Part shown: positions 31,565-42,632 of the stretch, in pieces
How the letters are laid out: each line of letters starts with the position of its first letter
How positions within the stretch are numbered: position 1 is the first letter of the stretch
NCBI RefSeq assembly: GCF_023701525.1
Contig: NZ_JAMQAW010000006.1
Coordinates: 181,266 to 245,265, forward strand
Direction: 5' to 3'
Origin: Streptomyces albipurpureus
GTDB lineage: Bacteria; Actinomycetota; Actinomycetes; Streptomycetales; Streptomycetaceae
DNA length: 64,000 bases
Position numbers and translations under genes: made by a program
The notes under the pieces: generated by a model
Told to the model about the DNA's origin: nothing
Seen by the model: the letters and a program-made list of their open reading frames with translations, nothing else
Databases searched by the model: none

Positions 31565-32137
31565 ATGGTCAATCTGACGCGCATCTACACCCGTACCGGC
31601 GACCAGGGCACCACCGCCCTCGGCGATATGAGCCGGGTCCCCAAAACCGATCAGCGAATCTCCGCCTACGCCGACACCAACGAGGCCAATGCCGTGCTCG
31701 GCACGGCGATCGCCCTGGGCCAGCTCCGGGATGACGTCGTCACGGTCCTCGTCCGGGTGCAGAACGACCTCTTCGACGTGGGTGCGGACCTCTCAACGCC
31801 GGTGGTGGAGGACCCCAAGTACCCGCCGCTGCGCGTGGAGCAGTTCTACATCGACCGGTTGGAGAACGACTGCGACCAGTTCCTCGCGGAACTGGAGAAA
31901 CTGCGCAGCTTCATCCTGCCAGGCGGCACCCCCGGCGCCGCCCTGCTGCACCAGGCGTGCACGGTCGTACGGCGGGCGGAGCGTTCCACCTGGGCGGCCC
32001 TGGACGCACACGGCGAGACCATGAACCCGCTGACGGCGACCTATCTCAACCGCCTCTCCGACCTGCTGTTCATTCTGGCGCGGATCGCGAACAAGGAGAC
32101 CGGGGATGTGCTGTGGGTCCCGGGCGGCGAGCGCTGA
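31565..32137 (+). CDS. PduO-type cob(I)alamin adenosyltransferase
   Basis: A 190-residue PduO/MMAB-family enzyme. The N-terminal RIYTRTGDQGTTALGDMSRV is the ATP-binding P-loop-like segment, and VRRAERSTWAAL plus YLNRLSDLLFILARIANKE form the active-site helices (Arg-x-x-Glu and the Asn-Arg-Leu-Ser-Asp motif). It transfers adenosine from ATP to cob(I)alamin, making adenosylcobalamin, the cofactor of IcmA and of methylmalonyl-CoA mutase. ATG 31565 gives the family-typical start MVNLTRIYTRTG. A 40-bp palindromic terminator follows. Confidence 0.95.
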   Translation: MVNLTRIYTRTGDQGTTALGDMSRVPKTDQRISAYADTNEANAVLGTAIALGQLRDDVVTVLVRVQNDLFDVGADLSTPVVEDPKYPPLRVEQFYIDRLENDCDQFLAELEKLRSFILPGGTPGAALLHQACTVVRRAERSTWAALDAHGETMNPLTATYLNRLSDLLFILARIANKETGDVLWVPGGER

Positions 32138-32154
32138 GTCCAGCGAGGAGCACA

Positions 32155-32194
32155 TGAGACGGGTGCCGACTCGGCCGAGTCGGCACCCGTCTCA
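32155..32194. terminator. 40-bp perfect palindrome, bidirectional terminator
   Basis: Twenty-base arms without spacer, centred between 32174 and 32175, lie 18 bp after the adenosyltransferase stop and 34 bp before the stop of the convergent membrane protein gene. Confidence 0.9.
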
Positions 32195-32227
32195 GAAGAC
32201 CACCCGTCTCACCAGGTGATCAGGCCG

Positions 32228-32806
32228 TCAAGGGCGCCGCACCCGGACCGGCTCCCGATCCGGCTTCAGCTCCCCCGGGTCCTTCTTCGGCCAGATCGTG
32301 TAGCCCAGGGCGATCAGCCCATGGATACCGGTGATCTTCCAGGCCTGGTAGATCCAGCCCTCCAGCGAACCCGAGCGCGCCGGGTCACCCACGTACCAGA
32401 TGGCGAGCAGCAGCAGCCCGCTGGCCACCGCGGCGCCCACCAGCGTGCCGACCCAGATCCTGGCCTCGTAGGCGGCGCGTGCCTTCCCGTACCGGGGCGG
32501 CTTCCGGGGCGGCGGAGCGCCCCCGAACCGGTGGGCGGCATGGCCGTCCAGCCACGTGATCGTGCGATGGCCGTGCCCGACGGTGTAGCCGATGTAGAGG
32601 GCGGCCAGTCCATGCTTCCAGCTGGGGTCCGAGCCGTTCTTCAGATCGATCGCCGTGACGACCAGCAGCACGATCTCCAGCAGCGGCTCGCACAGCAGCA
32701 GGGCCATGCCCGCCCTCGGCATCTTCAGGATGTAGCGGGTGGCGAGCCCCGCCGCCAGCAGCACCCAGAAGCCGACCTCGCAGATGATGATCAACGTGAC
32801 GATCAC
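32228..32806 (-). CDS. Conserved membrane protein
   Basis: A 192-residue integral membrane protein starting at GTG 32806. Hydrophobic helices lie near 1-24, 32-54, 65-80 (GLAALYIGYTVGHGHRTITW), 115-140 (WVGTLVGAAVASGLLLLAIW) and 155-172, with a basic Pro-rich loop between (APPPRKPPRYGKARAAYEAR). No characterised family was recognised. It diverges from the NarL-type two-component system that precedes the chitinase. The short upstream region 32807-32930 would serve both directions. Confidence 0.75.
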   Translation of the reverse strand: MIVTLIIICEVGFWVLLAAGLATRYILKMPRAGMALLLCEPLLEIVLLVVTAIDLKNGSDPSWKHGLAALYIGYTVGHGHRTITWLDGHAAHRFGGAPPPRKPPRYGKARAAYEARIWVGTLVGAAVASGLLLLAIWYVGDPARSGSLEGWIYQAWKITGIHGLIALGYTIWPKKDPGELKPDREPVRVRRP

Positions 32807-32930
32807 GGCCCCACTCCTTTCAACGCTTCAAGCGTCTCGTGGACCCGGCCGACGATCGTCGTCGCCAGTGACGAAGTCGCACTGCATCTTTTGATGTACT
32901 CGCAGCTCACCCGGGGCGAGGACGCCCTGA

Positions 32931-34163
32931 GTGCCGTCCGCCGTGTTGGATGGGAAGGTGACCTTCCCCCGTTTCCACCGCGACGATGCGATTCTCGCCG
33001 TGAGCGCGTTCCTCGGTGGCGTACTCCTGTGGTCACTGGGGCTCTACACCCAGTCCAGCCGCGGTGATCTGCCCGCCTGGACCACCCTGGTACCCCTGAC
33101 CGTGATCTCGGCTCAGTCCCTGCTGCGCCGGGTGGCGCCGCTCGCCATGCTGCCCATCGCCACCGCCGCGCTCATCGCCGACCAGTTCACGGTCGGCAGC
33201 CTGATCACGGTGGTGGTCTTCACGGACGCGGTGTACGCGGCGGTCGTCTACGGCTCCCCCACTGCGGCCCGCCGTATCCCGGTGCTCACCGGACTCTTCA
33301 CCGTCGCCTCGACGATCACGCTTCTCGCCCTGTTCCAGGACCCGGGCGGACTGCTCCTCGGGGTCATCATCGGATTCATCACCCTGGCACCAGCCACCAC
33401 CGGAAGCATCATCCGCAACCATCGGGAGGCGGCCGACGCGGCCGAGTTGCGAGCGGAACAGACCGCCCTGCTCGCCGAGATGGACCGGGTGCAGGCGGTG
33501 ACCGCCGAGCGCAGCCGGATGGCCCGAGAACTGCATGATGTCGTCGCCAACCATCTCTCGGCCATCGCCATCCACTCCACGGCCGCGCTCTCCCTCAACG
33601 ATCCGCGCACCACCGAGGATGCGCTGGGGGTCATCCGGGAGAACAGTGTCGCGGGACTGACGGAGATGCGCCGGCTCATCGGCCTGCTCCGCAACAGCGG
33701 TGGCGACCAGGAGTCCTCCGTCGCGCCCACCCTCGCCGGCCTGGAATCCCTGGTCACCCAGGCAGCTACCCATGGCGTCGGCAGTGGACTCGCCTTCAGC
33801 CTTGACGACCGCAGGGAGGAGGGCGCCACCCTGCCATCCCCGGTGGAGTTGGCGGCGTACCGAATCGTCCAGGAATCCCTGACCAACGCGCTCAAGCACG
33901 CGGGGCCCGGTGAGGTGCGGATCACCCTCACCCATCTGGTGGGCAGCGCGCTGACAGTGGTGGTCACCAGCCCCTTCAGCAGCAGGCCGGGTCCACGGGC
34001 ACCCGGTTCGGGGGCCGGTCTGGTCGGCATGCGGGAGCGGGTGGCCCTGCTGGAGGGCGAGTTGGAGGCGGGTCCGATCGAGGGGCCGCCTGGTGGCGAG
34101 ACCAAGATCTGGTGTGTACGGGCGGTTCTGCCCGTAGGGGACGACAAGGAGCCGTCGACATGA
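32931..34163 (+). CDS. NarL-family sensor histidine kinase
   Basis: A 410-residue kinase with four to six N-terminal membrane helices (about 20-160). A short coiled linker precedes the HisKA_3 box SRMARELHDVVANHLSAIAI with phospho-acceptor His202. The ATPase domain contains AYRIVQESLTNALKHA (N-box) and GAGLVGMRERVALLEG (G-box). The external sensor is minimal, so it may sense within the membrane. Its stop overlaps the regulator start (ATGA). GTG 32931 with GAGGA upstream was chosen; GTG 32958 is an alternative. A chitin-responsive role is suggested only by the neighbouring chitinase. Confidence 0.9.
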   Translation: MPSAVLDGKVTFPRFHRDDAILAVSAFLGGVLLWSLGLYTQSSRGDLPAWTTLVPLTVISAQSLLRRVAPLAMLPIATAALIADQFTVGSLITVVVFTDAVYAAVVYGSPTAARRIPVLTGLFTVASTITLLALFQDPGGLLLGVIIGFITLAPATTGSIIRNHREAADAAELRAEQTALLAEMDRVQAVTAERSRMARELHDVVANHLSAIAIHSTAALSLNDPRTTEDALGVIRENSVAGLTEMRRLIGLLRNSGGDQESSVAPTLAGLESLVTQAATHGVGSGLAFSLDDRREEGATLPSPVELAAYRIVQESLTNALKHAGPGEVRITLTHLVGSALTVVVTSPFSSRPGPRAPGSGAGLVGMRERVALLEGELEAGPIEGPPGGETKIWCVRAVLPVGDDKEPST

Positions 34164-34849
34164 CGCAGGAGCCGCGCAGCGAAGGTGATCAGCACCCAGC
34201 TCGGGTGCGGGTGCTGGTGGCGGAGGATCAGAGCGCGGTACGGGCGGGGCTGGTGCTGATCCTCCGCAGCGCTCCCGACATCGAGGTGATCGCGGAGGCG
34301 TCGGACGGGGAGGAAGCGGTCCACCTGGCTCGGGAGCTACGTCCCGATCTGGTGTTGATGGACATTCAAATGCCCCGTCTCGATGGGGTTTCCGCCACTC
34401 GTCAGATCGTCGAGGAGCATCTTGCGGATGTCTTGATTCTAACTACCTTTGACCTTGACGAGTACATCTTCGGCGCGCTAAGAGCCGGTGCCGCTGGATT
34501 CCTTCTGAAGAACACCGACGCCAAGGACCTTCTGGACGCGGTCCGTACGGTGGCCCGGGGTGAAGGCCTGATCGCACCGGCTGTGACCCGCCGTCTGATC
34601 GCCGAGTTCGCCGCCCCGAGTCCCACTCGGGCTCCCGGGGCCCGCGATCCCGAGATCCTCGATGTGCTCACCCGGCGGGAGCGTGAGGTGCTCTCATGTC
34701 TCAGCCAAGGACTGTCGAATGCGGAAATCGCGGTACGGCTGTGTATGGCTGAGGCTACTGTGAAAACGCATGTGAGCCGACTGCTAGGAAAGCTGGACCT
34801 TCGCAGCAGGGTCCAGGCGGCCGTTCTGGCGCAGGAGTTGGGGATCTAG
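34160..34849 (+). CDS. NarL/FixJ-family response regulator
   Basis: A 229-residue regulator. The receiver has Asp68 in LVLMDIQMPRLDG, Glu-Asp in VAEDQ and Lys in FLLKNTD. The LuxR-type helix-turn-helix is LTRREREVLSCLSQGLSNAE to KTHVSRLLGKLDLRSRVQAA. It overlaps the kinase gene by 4 bp. The chitinase gene begins 158 bp downstream on the same strand with its own promoter. Two-component genes next to chitinases are known in Streptomyces, so regulation of the chitinase is plausible but not shown. Confidence 0.93.
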   Translation: MTQEPRSEGDQHPARVRVLVAEDQSAVRAGLVLILRSAPDIEVIAEASDGEEAVHLARELRPDLVLMDIQMPRLDGVSATRQIVEEHLADVLILTTFDLDEYIFGALRAGAAGFLLKNTDAKDLLDAVRTVARGEGLIAPAVTRRLIAEFAAPSPTRAPGARDPEILDVLTRREREVLSCLSQGLSNAEIAVRLCMAEATVKTHVSRLLGKLDLRSRVQAAVLAQELGI

Positions 34850-34880
34850 ACCCCATTTCCCCCGCATCGACGACCTACCT

Positions 34881-34922
34881 TGGTCTGGACCTATTGACGA
34901 TTGGTCCAGACCTCTTTACTCT
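34881..34922 (+). promoter_or_regulatory. Chitinase promoter with paired 12-bp direct repeats
   Basis: TGGTCTGGACCT (34881-34892) and TGGTCCAGACCT (34902-34913) are separated by 9 bp. A -35 hexamer TTGACG (34894-34899) sits between them, and TACTCT (34917-34922) is a -10 at 17-bp spacing. Such repeats are characteristic of streptomycete chitinase promoters, mediate chitin induction and glucose repression, and resemble the DasR-binding element. Confidence 0.88.
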
Positions 34923-35007
34923 CACCGCAACACACGCTGCAGTGAGCCACGCAGAGTGCGCAGTGCACGGTCCTACCCCACTATCCGGACCTCCCCAAGG
35001 AGCACCC

Positions 35008-36876
35008 TTGAGCACTCAACCCCCACCACTCAACGGCTTGAGAAAACGTATGTCTAAAAGATCACGAATAGTCGCGGGAATGACCGCGCTCGCCCTGCCC
35101 CTGGCCGCGATGGTCGCCATGGCAACTCCCGCACAGGCCGCAACCTCGGCCTCCGCGAGCTATGTCAAGGGCTCCGACTGGGGCAGCGGCTTCGAGGGCA
35201 AGTGGACGGTGAAGAACACCGGCACCACCACCATCAATGGATGGACCCTTGAGTGGGACTTCCCCACTGGCACCAAGGTCACCTCCTCGTGGGACGCCGA
35301 CATCACCAATGTCGTCAACCACTGGACCGCCAAGAACAAGTCCTGGGCCGGCACCCTGGCCCCCGGCGCTTCGGTGACCTTCGGCTTCAACGGGCAGGGC
35401 ACTGGCGCCCCGTCCGGTTGTAAGATCAACGGCGCTTCCTGTGACGGCACCCCGAACGACGACCTGCCGCCGAGCGCTCCCGGCGCGCTGAGCTCCTCAG
35501 CCGCCGATCTGACCGAGACCCAGGCGAAGATCAGCTGGGGCGCGGCCACGGACGACAAGCAGGTCAAGAACTACGACGTGTTCCGGGACGGGACCAAGGT
35601 CGCCACGACCACGGGCCTCACCCACACGGACACGGGCCTGACCAAGGCCACGACCTACGCCTACACCGTGCAGGCGCGGGACAGCGTCGACCAGCTCGGC
35701 CCGCTCTCCGGGGCCCTCTCGGTGAAGACCAAGGGCGTCCCTGACCCGGACCCGGACCCGGGTGCCAAGAAGAAGATGGGCTACTTCACCAACTGGGGCG
35801 TCTACGGACGCAACTACTTCGTGAAGAACCTGGACACCTCCGGTACGGCGTCGAAGATCACCCACATCAACTACGCCTTCGGTAACGTCCAGAACGGTCG
35901 CTGCACCATCGGCGACGCCTACTCGGACTACGACATGGCGTACAGCGCCGACAAGTCCGTCGACGGTGTCGCTGACACCTGGGACCAGCCGCTGCGCGGT
36001 AGCTTCAACCAGCTCCTGAAGCTGAAGAAGAAGTACCCCCACATCAAGGTCCTCTTCTCCTTCGGCGGTTGGACCTGGTCCGGCGGCTTCGGCCAGGCCG
36101 TTGCCAACCCCACCGCGTTCGCGCAGTCCTGCTACGACCTGGTTGAGGACCCGCGCTGGGCGAATGTCTTCGATGGCATCGACCTGGACTGGGAGTACCC
36201 CAACGCCTGTGGTCTGACCTGTGACACCAGTGGCCCCGCGTCCATCACCAACATGATGAAGGCCATGCGGGCCAAGTTCGGCCCGAACTACCTGATCACC
36301 GCGGCCACCACCGCTGACGCCTCTGACGGCGGCAAGATCGACGCGGCCGACTACGGCGGCGCCGCGCAGTACCTCGACTGGTACAACGTGATGACGTACG
36401 ACTTCTTCGGCTCCTGGGACGCAAAGGGCCCGACGGCTCCGCACTCAGCGCTGAACGCGTACCCCGGCATCCCGAAGCCGAAGTTCACCTCGGCTGAGGC
36501 CATCGCCAAGTTCAAGGCGAAGGGCGTGCCGGCGAGCAAGCTCCTGCTCGGTGTCGGCTTCTACGGCCGCGGCTGGACCGGAGTGACCCAGGCCGCACCG
36601 GGTGGCACCGCCACCGGCGCTGCGCCTGGTACCTACGAGCCCGGCAACGAGGACTACAAGGTCCTCAAGAACACCTGCCCGTCCACCGGGACCGTCGGCG
36701 GCACCGCCTACGCCCACTGCGGCACCAACTGGTGGAGCTACGACACCCCGGCGACCATCGGTTCGAAGATGGCCTGGGCCAAGCAGCAGAACCTGGGTGG
36801 CGCCTTCTACTGGGAGTTCAGTGGTGACACCACCAACGGTGAACTCGCCAACGCGGTTCACACCGGCCTCCAGTAG
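35008..36876 (+). CDS. Secreted GH18 chitinase with CBM2 and fibronectin type III domains
   Basis: A 622-residue precursor. TTG 35008 follows AAGGAG at 5 bases; ATG 35050 is an alternative. The signal peptide ends at ATPAQA (about residue 44). A CBM2-type binding domain (about 46-147, SYVKGSDWGSGFEGKWTVKN) has its two Cys. An FnIII domain (about 155-238) is followed by a PDPDPDPG linker and the GH18 catalytic domain (about 248-620). The DxxDxDxE motif is DGIDLDWE with catalytic Glu396. It hydrolyses chitin beta-1,4 links outside the cell. The promoter has chitin-responsive repeats, and a 14-bp hairpin ends the transcript. Confidence 0.96.
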   Translation: MSTQPPPLNGLRKRMSKRSRIVAGMTALALPLAAMVAMATPAQAATSASASYVKGSDWGSGFEGKWTVKNTGTTTINGWTLEWDFPTGTKVTSSWDADITNVVNHWTAKNKSWAGTLAPGASVTFGFNGQGTGAPSGCKINGASCDGTPNDDLPPSAPGALSSSAADLTETQAKISWGAATDDKQVKNYDVFRDGTKVATTTGLTHTDTGLTKATTYAYTVQARDSVDQLGPLSGALSVKTKGVPDPDPDPGAKKKMGYFTNWGVYGRNYFVKNLDTSGTASKITHINYAFGNVQNGRCTIGDAYSDYDMAYSADKSVDGVADTWDQPLRGSFNQLLKLKKKYPHIKVLFSFGGWTWSGGFGQAVANPTAFAQSCYDLVEDPRWANVFDGIDLDWEYPNACGLTCDTSGPASITNMMKAMRAKFGPNYLITAATTADASDGGKIDAADYGGAAQYLDWYNVMTYDFFGSWDAKGPTAPHSALNAYPGIPKPKFTSAEAIAKFKAKGVPASKLLLGVGFYGRGWTGVTQAAPGGTATGAAPGTYEPGNEDYKVLKNTCPSTGTVGGTAYAHCGTNWWSYDTPATIGSKMAWAKQQNLGGAFYWEFSGDTTNGELANAVHTGLQ

Positions 36877-36928
36877 CCACTAGCACCACCGCTCAGCACT
36901 GCACAGCACAACGCAACACTGCACAGAG

Positions 36929-36960
36929 AAGGGGCCGGGAGAACCATCTCCCGGCCCCTT
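36929..36960 (+). terminator. Terminator after the chitinase gene
   Basis: A perfect 14-bp stem, AAGGGGCCGGGAGA (36929-36942) with TCTCCCGGCCCCTT (36947-36960), has a 4-base loop and lies 52 bases after the stop. Confidence 0.88.
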
Positions 36961-37445
36961 CGGCGTACCCGGTCTCCGCCCCTACGAGCTACCGCCCCCG
37001 CACCGGTCAAGGCTTCGGCGCGGGCCGGTCGAAAGCCGCTTCCGGCCGGAAGCGTACGTCCGGGCAGGGGCCACGCCACCGCCCCAGGGGCGCCGACCCG
37101 CGGGCAGTGGACCCCTTCCCGCGTGTTCTGGGCGCGACGCAGGTCTCACGACCGCGGCCAAGGACCCCGGGCAGTCCGCCGACCATGACCACCCGTACCG
37201 ACCGCCGTTGACGTAGCGTCGGCACAGCCACGGCACGGGCGCCGTCAACGCGGCGGCGTCTTGGCGAGGGCAGGGCAGGACACCGAGGCCGTGAAGCCCC
37301 GGCCGACGCCGGACGCGCTGGCCGTTCCCTCTCAAGGGAAGGGCAGCACCAGCTCGCTCCGGGCAGCACAAAGGGCGTTGCCCTCGCGGACAACGCCCCA
37401 CCACGCAACCTTCAGAGCCCCTCGCCCCCGGGCCCCATGCCTGTG
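36961..37445. other. Non-coding region between chitinase and DUF2550 genes
   Basis: In this 485-bp stretch both strands have open frames, but their translations are low-complexity Arg/Pro/Gly and match nothing recognisable. No RNA gene or clear promoter is seen. Confidence 0.5.
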
Positions 37446-37895
37446 CTACGCCACATTGACCCGCTGGCCGGGCGGGGCCGCTTCCAACCAGGCGAGGAAT
37501 CCGGTCAGCGCATCCTCGCTCATGGCCAGCTCCAGGCGGGTTCCTCGATGGAGGCAACCGAGCACAACGGCGTCGGAGAGCAGCGCCAGCTCCTCCTCGC
37601 CCTCGGGCGTACGTCGGGCGATCACCTCGATCGCCGAGCGCTCAAGGACACGACGGGGCCTGGGCGCATAGGAGAACACCCGGAACCACATGATCCGGTC
37701 ACCGCTGTAGCGGGCCACTCCGTACACCCAGCCCTTGCCCGAGACATCGGGCTCCTCGGGCAGGTTCCAGCGGAGGCTGCAGTCAAAGGTGCCGCCGGAA
37801 CGCTGGATAAGCCGTCGGCGCAGACCAAAGACAAAAAGGCCGATCCCCACCAGTGTGACGACGGCCAGGACGCTCACCAGCACTGCGAGGAACAT
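37446..37895 (-). CDS. DUF2550 family membrane protein
   Basis: A 149-residue protein with one N-terminal membrane helix (MFLAVLVSVLAVVTLVGIGL) followed by a basic stop-transfer (RRRLIQR). The soluble domain has the DUF2550 landmarks GGTFDCSLRW, GKGWVYGVARYSGDRIMWFR and ERSAIEVIARR to LEAAPPGQRVNVA. Function is unknown; the family is confined to actinobacteria and often sits next to the atp operon. ATG 37895 follows AGGAGG; GTG 37901 is an alternative. A long hairpin separates it from atpC. Confidence 0.9.
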   Translation of the reverse strand: MFLAVLVSVLAVVTLVGIGLFVFGLRRRLIQRSGGTFDCSLRWNLPEEPDVSGKGWVYGVARYSGDRIMWFRVFSYAPRPRRVLERSAIEVIARRTPEGEEELALLSDAVVLGCLHRGTRLELAMSEDALTGFLAWLEAAPPGQRVNVA

Positions 37896-37962
37896 CTCCA
37901 CCGACCTCCTCGCATCGTGCTCGTCCTTGTAGTCAAACGAACTTCTCATCGCACCTGCATCG

Positions 37963-38012
37963 CCTCAGCCGCGACACGGTCTGGACGAGTCCAGACCGGG
38001 CCGCGGCTGAGG
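37963..38012 (-). terminator. Terminator of the atp operon
   Basis: An outer 11-bp stem (37963-37973 with 38002-38012) and an inner 10-bp stem (37977-37986 with 37989-37998) lie 20 bases beyond the atpC stop. Confidence 0.85.
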
Positions 38013-38032
38013 GTTCGACTGTTGGCGGAGTG

Positions 38033-38416
38033 CTAGCGCACCGCCACCGCACGCAGTCGGATGTCGGCACGCCGCTCGGCGGCGGCGTCCTCCTCCGACT
38101 GCGCGCGCTCCAGCGCACGCTCAGCGCGCTGGGCATCGATCTCGTCGGCCAGCTCGGCGATCTCCGCCAGCAGCGACAGCTTGTTGTCGGCGAAGGAGAT
38201 GAAACCGCCGTGCACAGCGGCGACAACCGTCCCGCCCCCGTCCTCGGAGGTGGTACGGATCGTCACCGGGCCCGATTCCAGCACACCGAGCAGCGGCTGG
38301 TGACCGGGCATGACGCCGATGTCGCCGGACGTGGTGCGCGCGACGACCAGGGTGGCCTCGCCGGACCAGACCTTTCGGTCGGCGGCGACCAGCTCGACAT
38401 GCAGCTCAGCAGCCAA
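38033..38416 (-). CDS. atpC: ATP synthase epsilon subunit
   Basis: A 127-residue F1 epsilon subunit. The N-terminal beta-sandwich has LHVELVAADRKVWSGEATLV, IGVMPGHQPLLGVLESG and HGGFISFADNKLSLLAE. The C-terminal helix is Ala/Glu/Arg-rich. Epsilon belongs to the central stalk and can inhibit ATP hydrolysis through its C-terminal helices. It is the last gene of the atp operon, separated from atpD by 112 bp with an internal hairpin. Confidence 0.97.
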   Translation of the reverse strand: MAAELHVELVAADRKVWSGEATLVVARTTSGDIGVMPGHQPLLGVLESGPVTIRTTSEDGGGTVVAAVHGGFISFADNKLSLLAEIAELADEIDAQRAERALERAQSEEDAAAERRADIRLRAVAVR

Positions 38417-38483
38417 GGGTGGCTCCTCGGGTCACCACCCGGCGATGATGCCGGGTGTTGGGTCAAAGTCTAATAGGGCTTGC

Positions 38484-38514
38484 GAAGGGGGACGGGACGG
38501 ACCCGCCCCCCTTC
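38484..38514 (-). terminator. Intra-operon stem-loop between atpD and atpC
   Basis: GAAGGGGG (38484-38491) pairs with CCCCCTTC (38507-38514), with further GGG/CCC pairing inside. It may attenuate read-through or stabilise the upstream message. Confidence 0.5.
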
Positions 38515-38528
38515 AAGAGTCAAGGGAC

Positions 38529-40888
<2,360 letters not shown>

Positions 40889-40908
40889 GAGTCAGGTCCC
40901 TTCCGTCG

Positions 40909-42501
40909 TCACTTGCTGGTGCTGACCGGAGCGTCTTCGCCCAGAAGCTTGCCGTCCGAGGTCTCGAACTGGCGCTTGAAGGCGGCGATCGCGTCACCGA
41001 TGGCCTGGATGGTGTCATCCGACATCTTGGCGCCCTCGGCGATGCTGGTCAGCAGCCCCTTGTGCTCGCGGCGCAGGTGCTCCAGCAGCTCACTCTCGAA
41101 GCGACGGATGTCCTCGACCGGAACGTCGTCCATCTTGCCGGTGGTACCGGCCCAGACGGAGACGACCTGCTCCTCGACCGGCATCGGCTGGTACTGGCCC
41201 TGCTTGAGCAGCTCCACCATCCGCTTGCCGCGCTCCATCTGCGCCTTCGAGGCCGCGTCCAGGTCGGAACCGAAGGCGGCGAACGCCTCCAGCTCACGGA
41301 ACTGGGCCAGGTCCACACGCAGTCGTCCGGAGACCTGGCGCATGGCCTTGTGCTGAGCGGAGCCACCGACTCGGGAGACCGAGATACCGACGTTCAGAGC
41401 CGGACGCTGGCCGGCGTTGAACAGGTCGGACTCCAGGAAGCACTGTCCGTCGGTGATGGAGATGACGTTGGTCGGGATGAAGGCCGAGACGTCGTTGGCC
41501 TTGGTCTCGACGATCGGCAGACCGGTCATCGAACCGGCACCCATGGCGTCGGAGAGCTTGGCGCAGCGCTCCAGCAGACGCGAGTGCAGGTAGAAGACGT
41601 CACCCGGGTAGGCCTCACGGCCCGGCGGGCGGCGCAGCAGCAGCGACACGGCGCGGTAGGCGTCGGCCTGCTTGGACAGGTCATCGAAGATGATCAGGAC
41701 GTGCTTGCCCTGGTACATCCAGTGCTGGCCGATGGCCGAGCCGGTGTACGGCGCCAGGTACTTGAAGCCGGCCGGGTCGGACGCCGGGGCGGCGACGATG
41801 GTCGTGTACTCCAGGGCACCGGCCTCCTCCAGCGCGCCGCGCACGGACGCGATGGTGGAGCCCTTCTGGCCGATGGCGACGTAGATGCAGCGCACCTGCT
41901 TGTTCACGTCGCCGGAGCGCCAGTTGTCACGCTGGTTGATGATCGTGTCGACGGCCAGAGCGGTCTTGCCGGTCTGCCGGTCGCCGATGATCAGCTGACG
42001 CTGACCACGGCCGATCGGCACCATGGCGTCGACGGCCTTGTAGCCGGTCTGCATCGGCTCGTGCACCGACTTACGGACCATGACGCCGGGCGCCTGAAGT
42101 TCGAGGGCGCGGCGGCCCTCGGTGTCGATCTCGCCGAGGCCGTCGATCGGGGTACCGAGCGGGTCAACGACCCGACCGAGGTAGCCCTCGCCAACGGCTA
42201 CGGAGAGGACCTCGCCGGTACGGGTGACCGACTGACCCTCCTCGATGCCGCTGAACTCGCCGAGGACGATCGCACCGATCTCGCGCTCCTCAAGGTTGAG
42301 GGCGAGACCGAGGGTGCCGTCCTCGAACTTCAGCAGCTCGTTCGCCATGGCCGAGGGAAGTCCCTCGACCTTGGCGATACCGTCGCCGGCCACGCTGACC
42401 GTACCGACCTCCTCGCGCGAGGCCGCGTCCGGCTTGTACGACTGGACAAAGTTCTCCAGCGCGTCCCGGATCTCCTCCGGCCGGATCGTGAGCTCCGCCA
42501 T
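40909..42501 (-). CDS. atpA: ATP synthase alpha subunit
   Basis: A 530-residue non-catalytic F1 subunit beginning [20 protein letters not shown]. Walker A is GDRQTGKTA, and [20 protein letters not shown] is the Walker B region. [19 protein letters not shown] is the conserved arginine-finger region. ATG 42501 is favoured over longer starts, which would add unrelated sequence. A 131-bp spacer with a small hairpin separates it from atpH. Confidence 0.98.
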   Translation of the reverse strand: MAELTIRPEEIRDALENFVQSYKPDAASREEVGTVSVAGDGIAKVEGLPSAMANELLKFEDGTLGLALNLEEREIGAIVLGEFSGIEEGQSVTRTGEVLSVAVGEGYLGRVVDPLGTPIDGLGEIDTEGRRALELQAPGVMVRKSVHEPMQTGYKAVDAMVPIGRGQRQLIIGDRQTGKTALAVDTIINQRDNWRSGDVNKQVRCIYVAIGQKGSTIASVRGALEEAGALEYTTIVAAPASDPAGFKYLAPYTGSAIGQHWMYQGKHVLIIFDDLSKQADAYRAVSLLLRRPPGREAYPGDVFYLHSRLLERCAKLSDAMGAGSMTGLPIVETKANDVSAFIPTNVISITDGQCFLESDLFNAGQRPALNVGISVSRVGGSAQHKAMRQVSGRLRVDLAQFRELEAFAAFGSDLDAASKAQMERGKRMVELLKQGQYQPMPVEEQVVSVWAGTTGKMDDVPVEDIRRFESELLEHLRREHKGLLTSIAEGAKMSDDTIQAIGDAIAAFKRQFETSDGKLLGEDAPVSTSK

Positions 42502-42546
42502 CTGGGTTCCCTGCTCTCCTTGTTGGGCCCGAAGTTTCTTAAGGGG

Positions 42547-42564
42547 TCTGGGGGCCGACCCCCA
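42547..42564 (-). terminator. Small hairpin between atpH and atpA
   Basis: CTGGGGG and CCCCCAG form a 7-bp stem with a 4-base loop, 46 bp before atpA. It may act as an mRNA stability or processing element rather than a terminator. Confidence 0.4.
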
Positions 42565-42632
42565 GGAATCTTCTGCAATCTCTGCACGGCCCAACCGGGC
42601 CGCTTACTGCCATGTTCAGTTGGTGACGGCTG

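Noticed and set aside
32803..33036. Small minus-strand frame of 77 residues between the membrane protein and the sensor kinase
   Set aside because: The sequence is Arg/Ser-rich, overlaps the start of the divergent kinase gene and has no conserved core.
34894..35007. Upstream TTG start for the chitinase at 34894
   Set aside because: It lies inside the promoter -35 region. TTG 35008 has AAGGAG and leads directly into a signal peptide.
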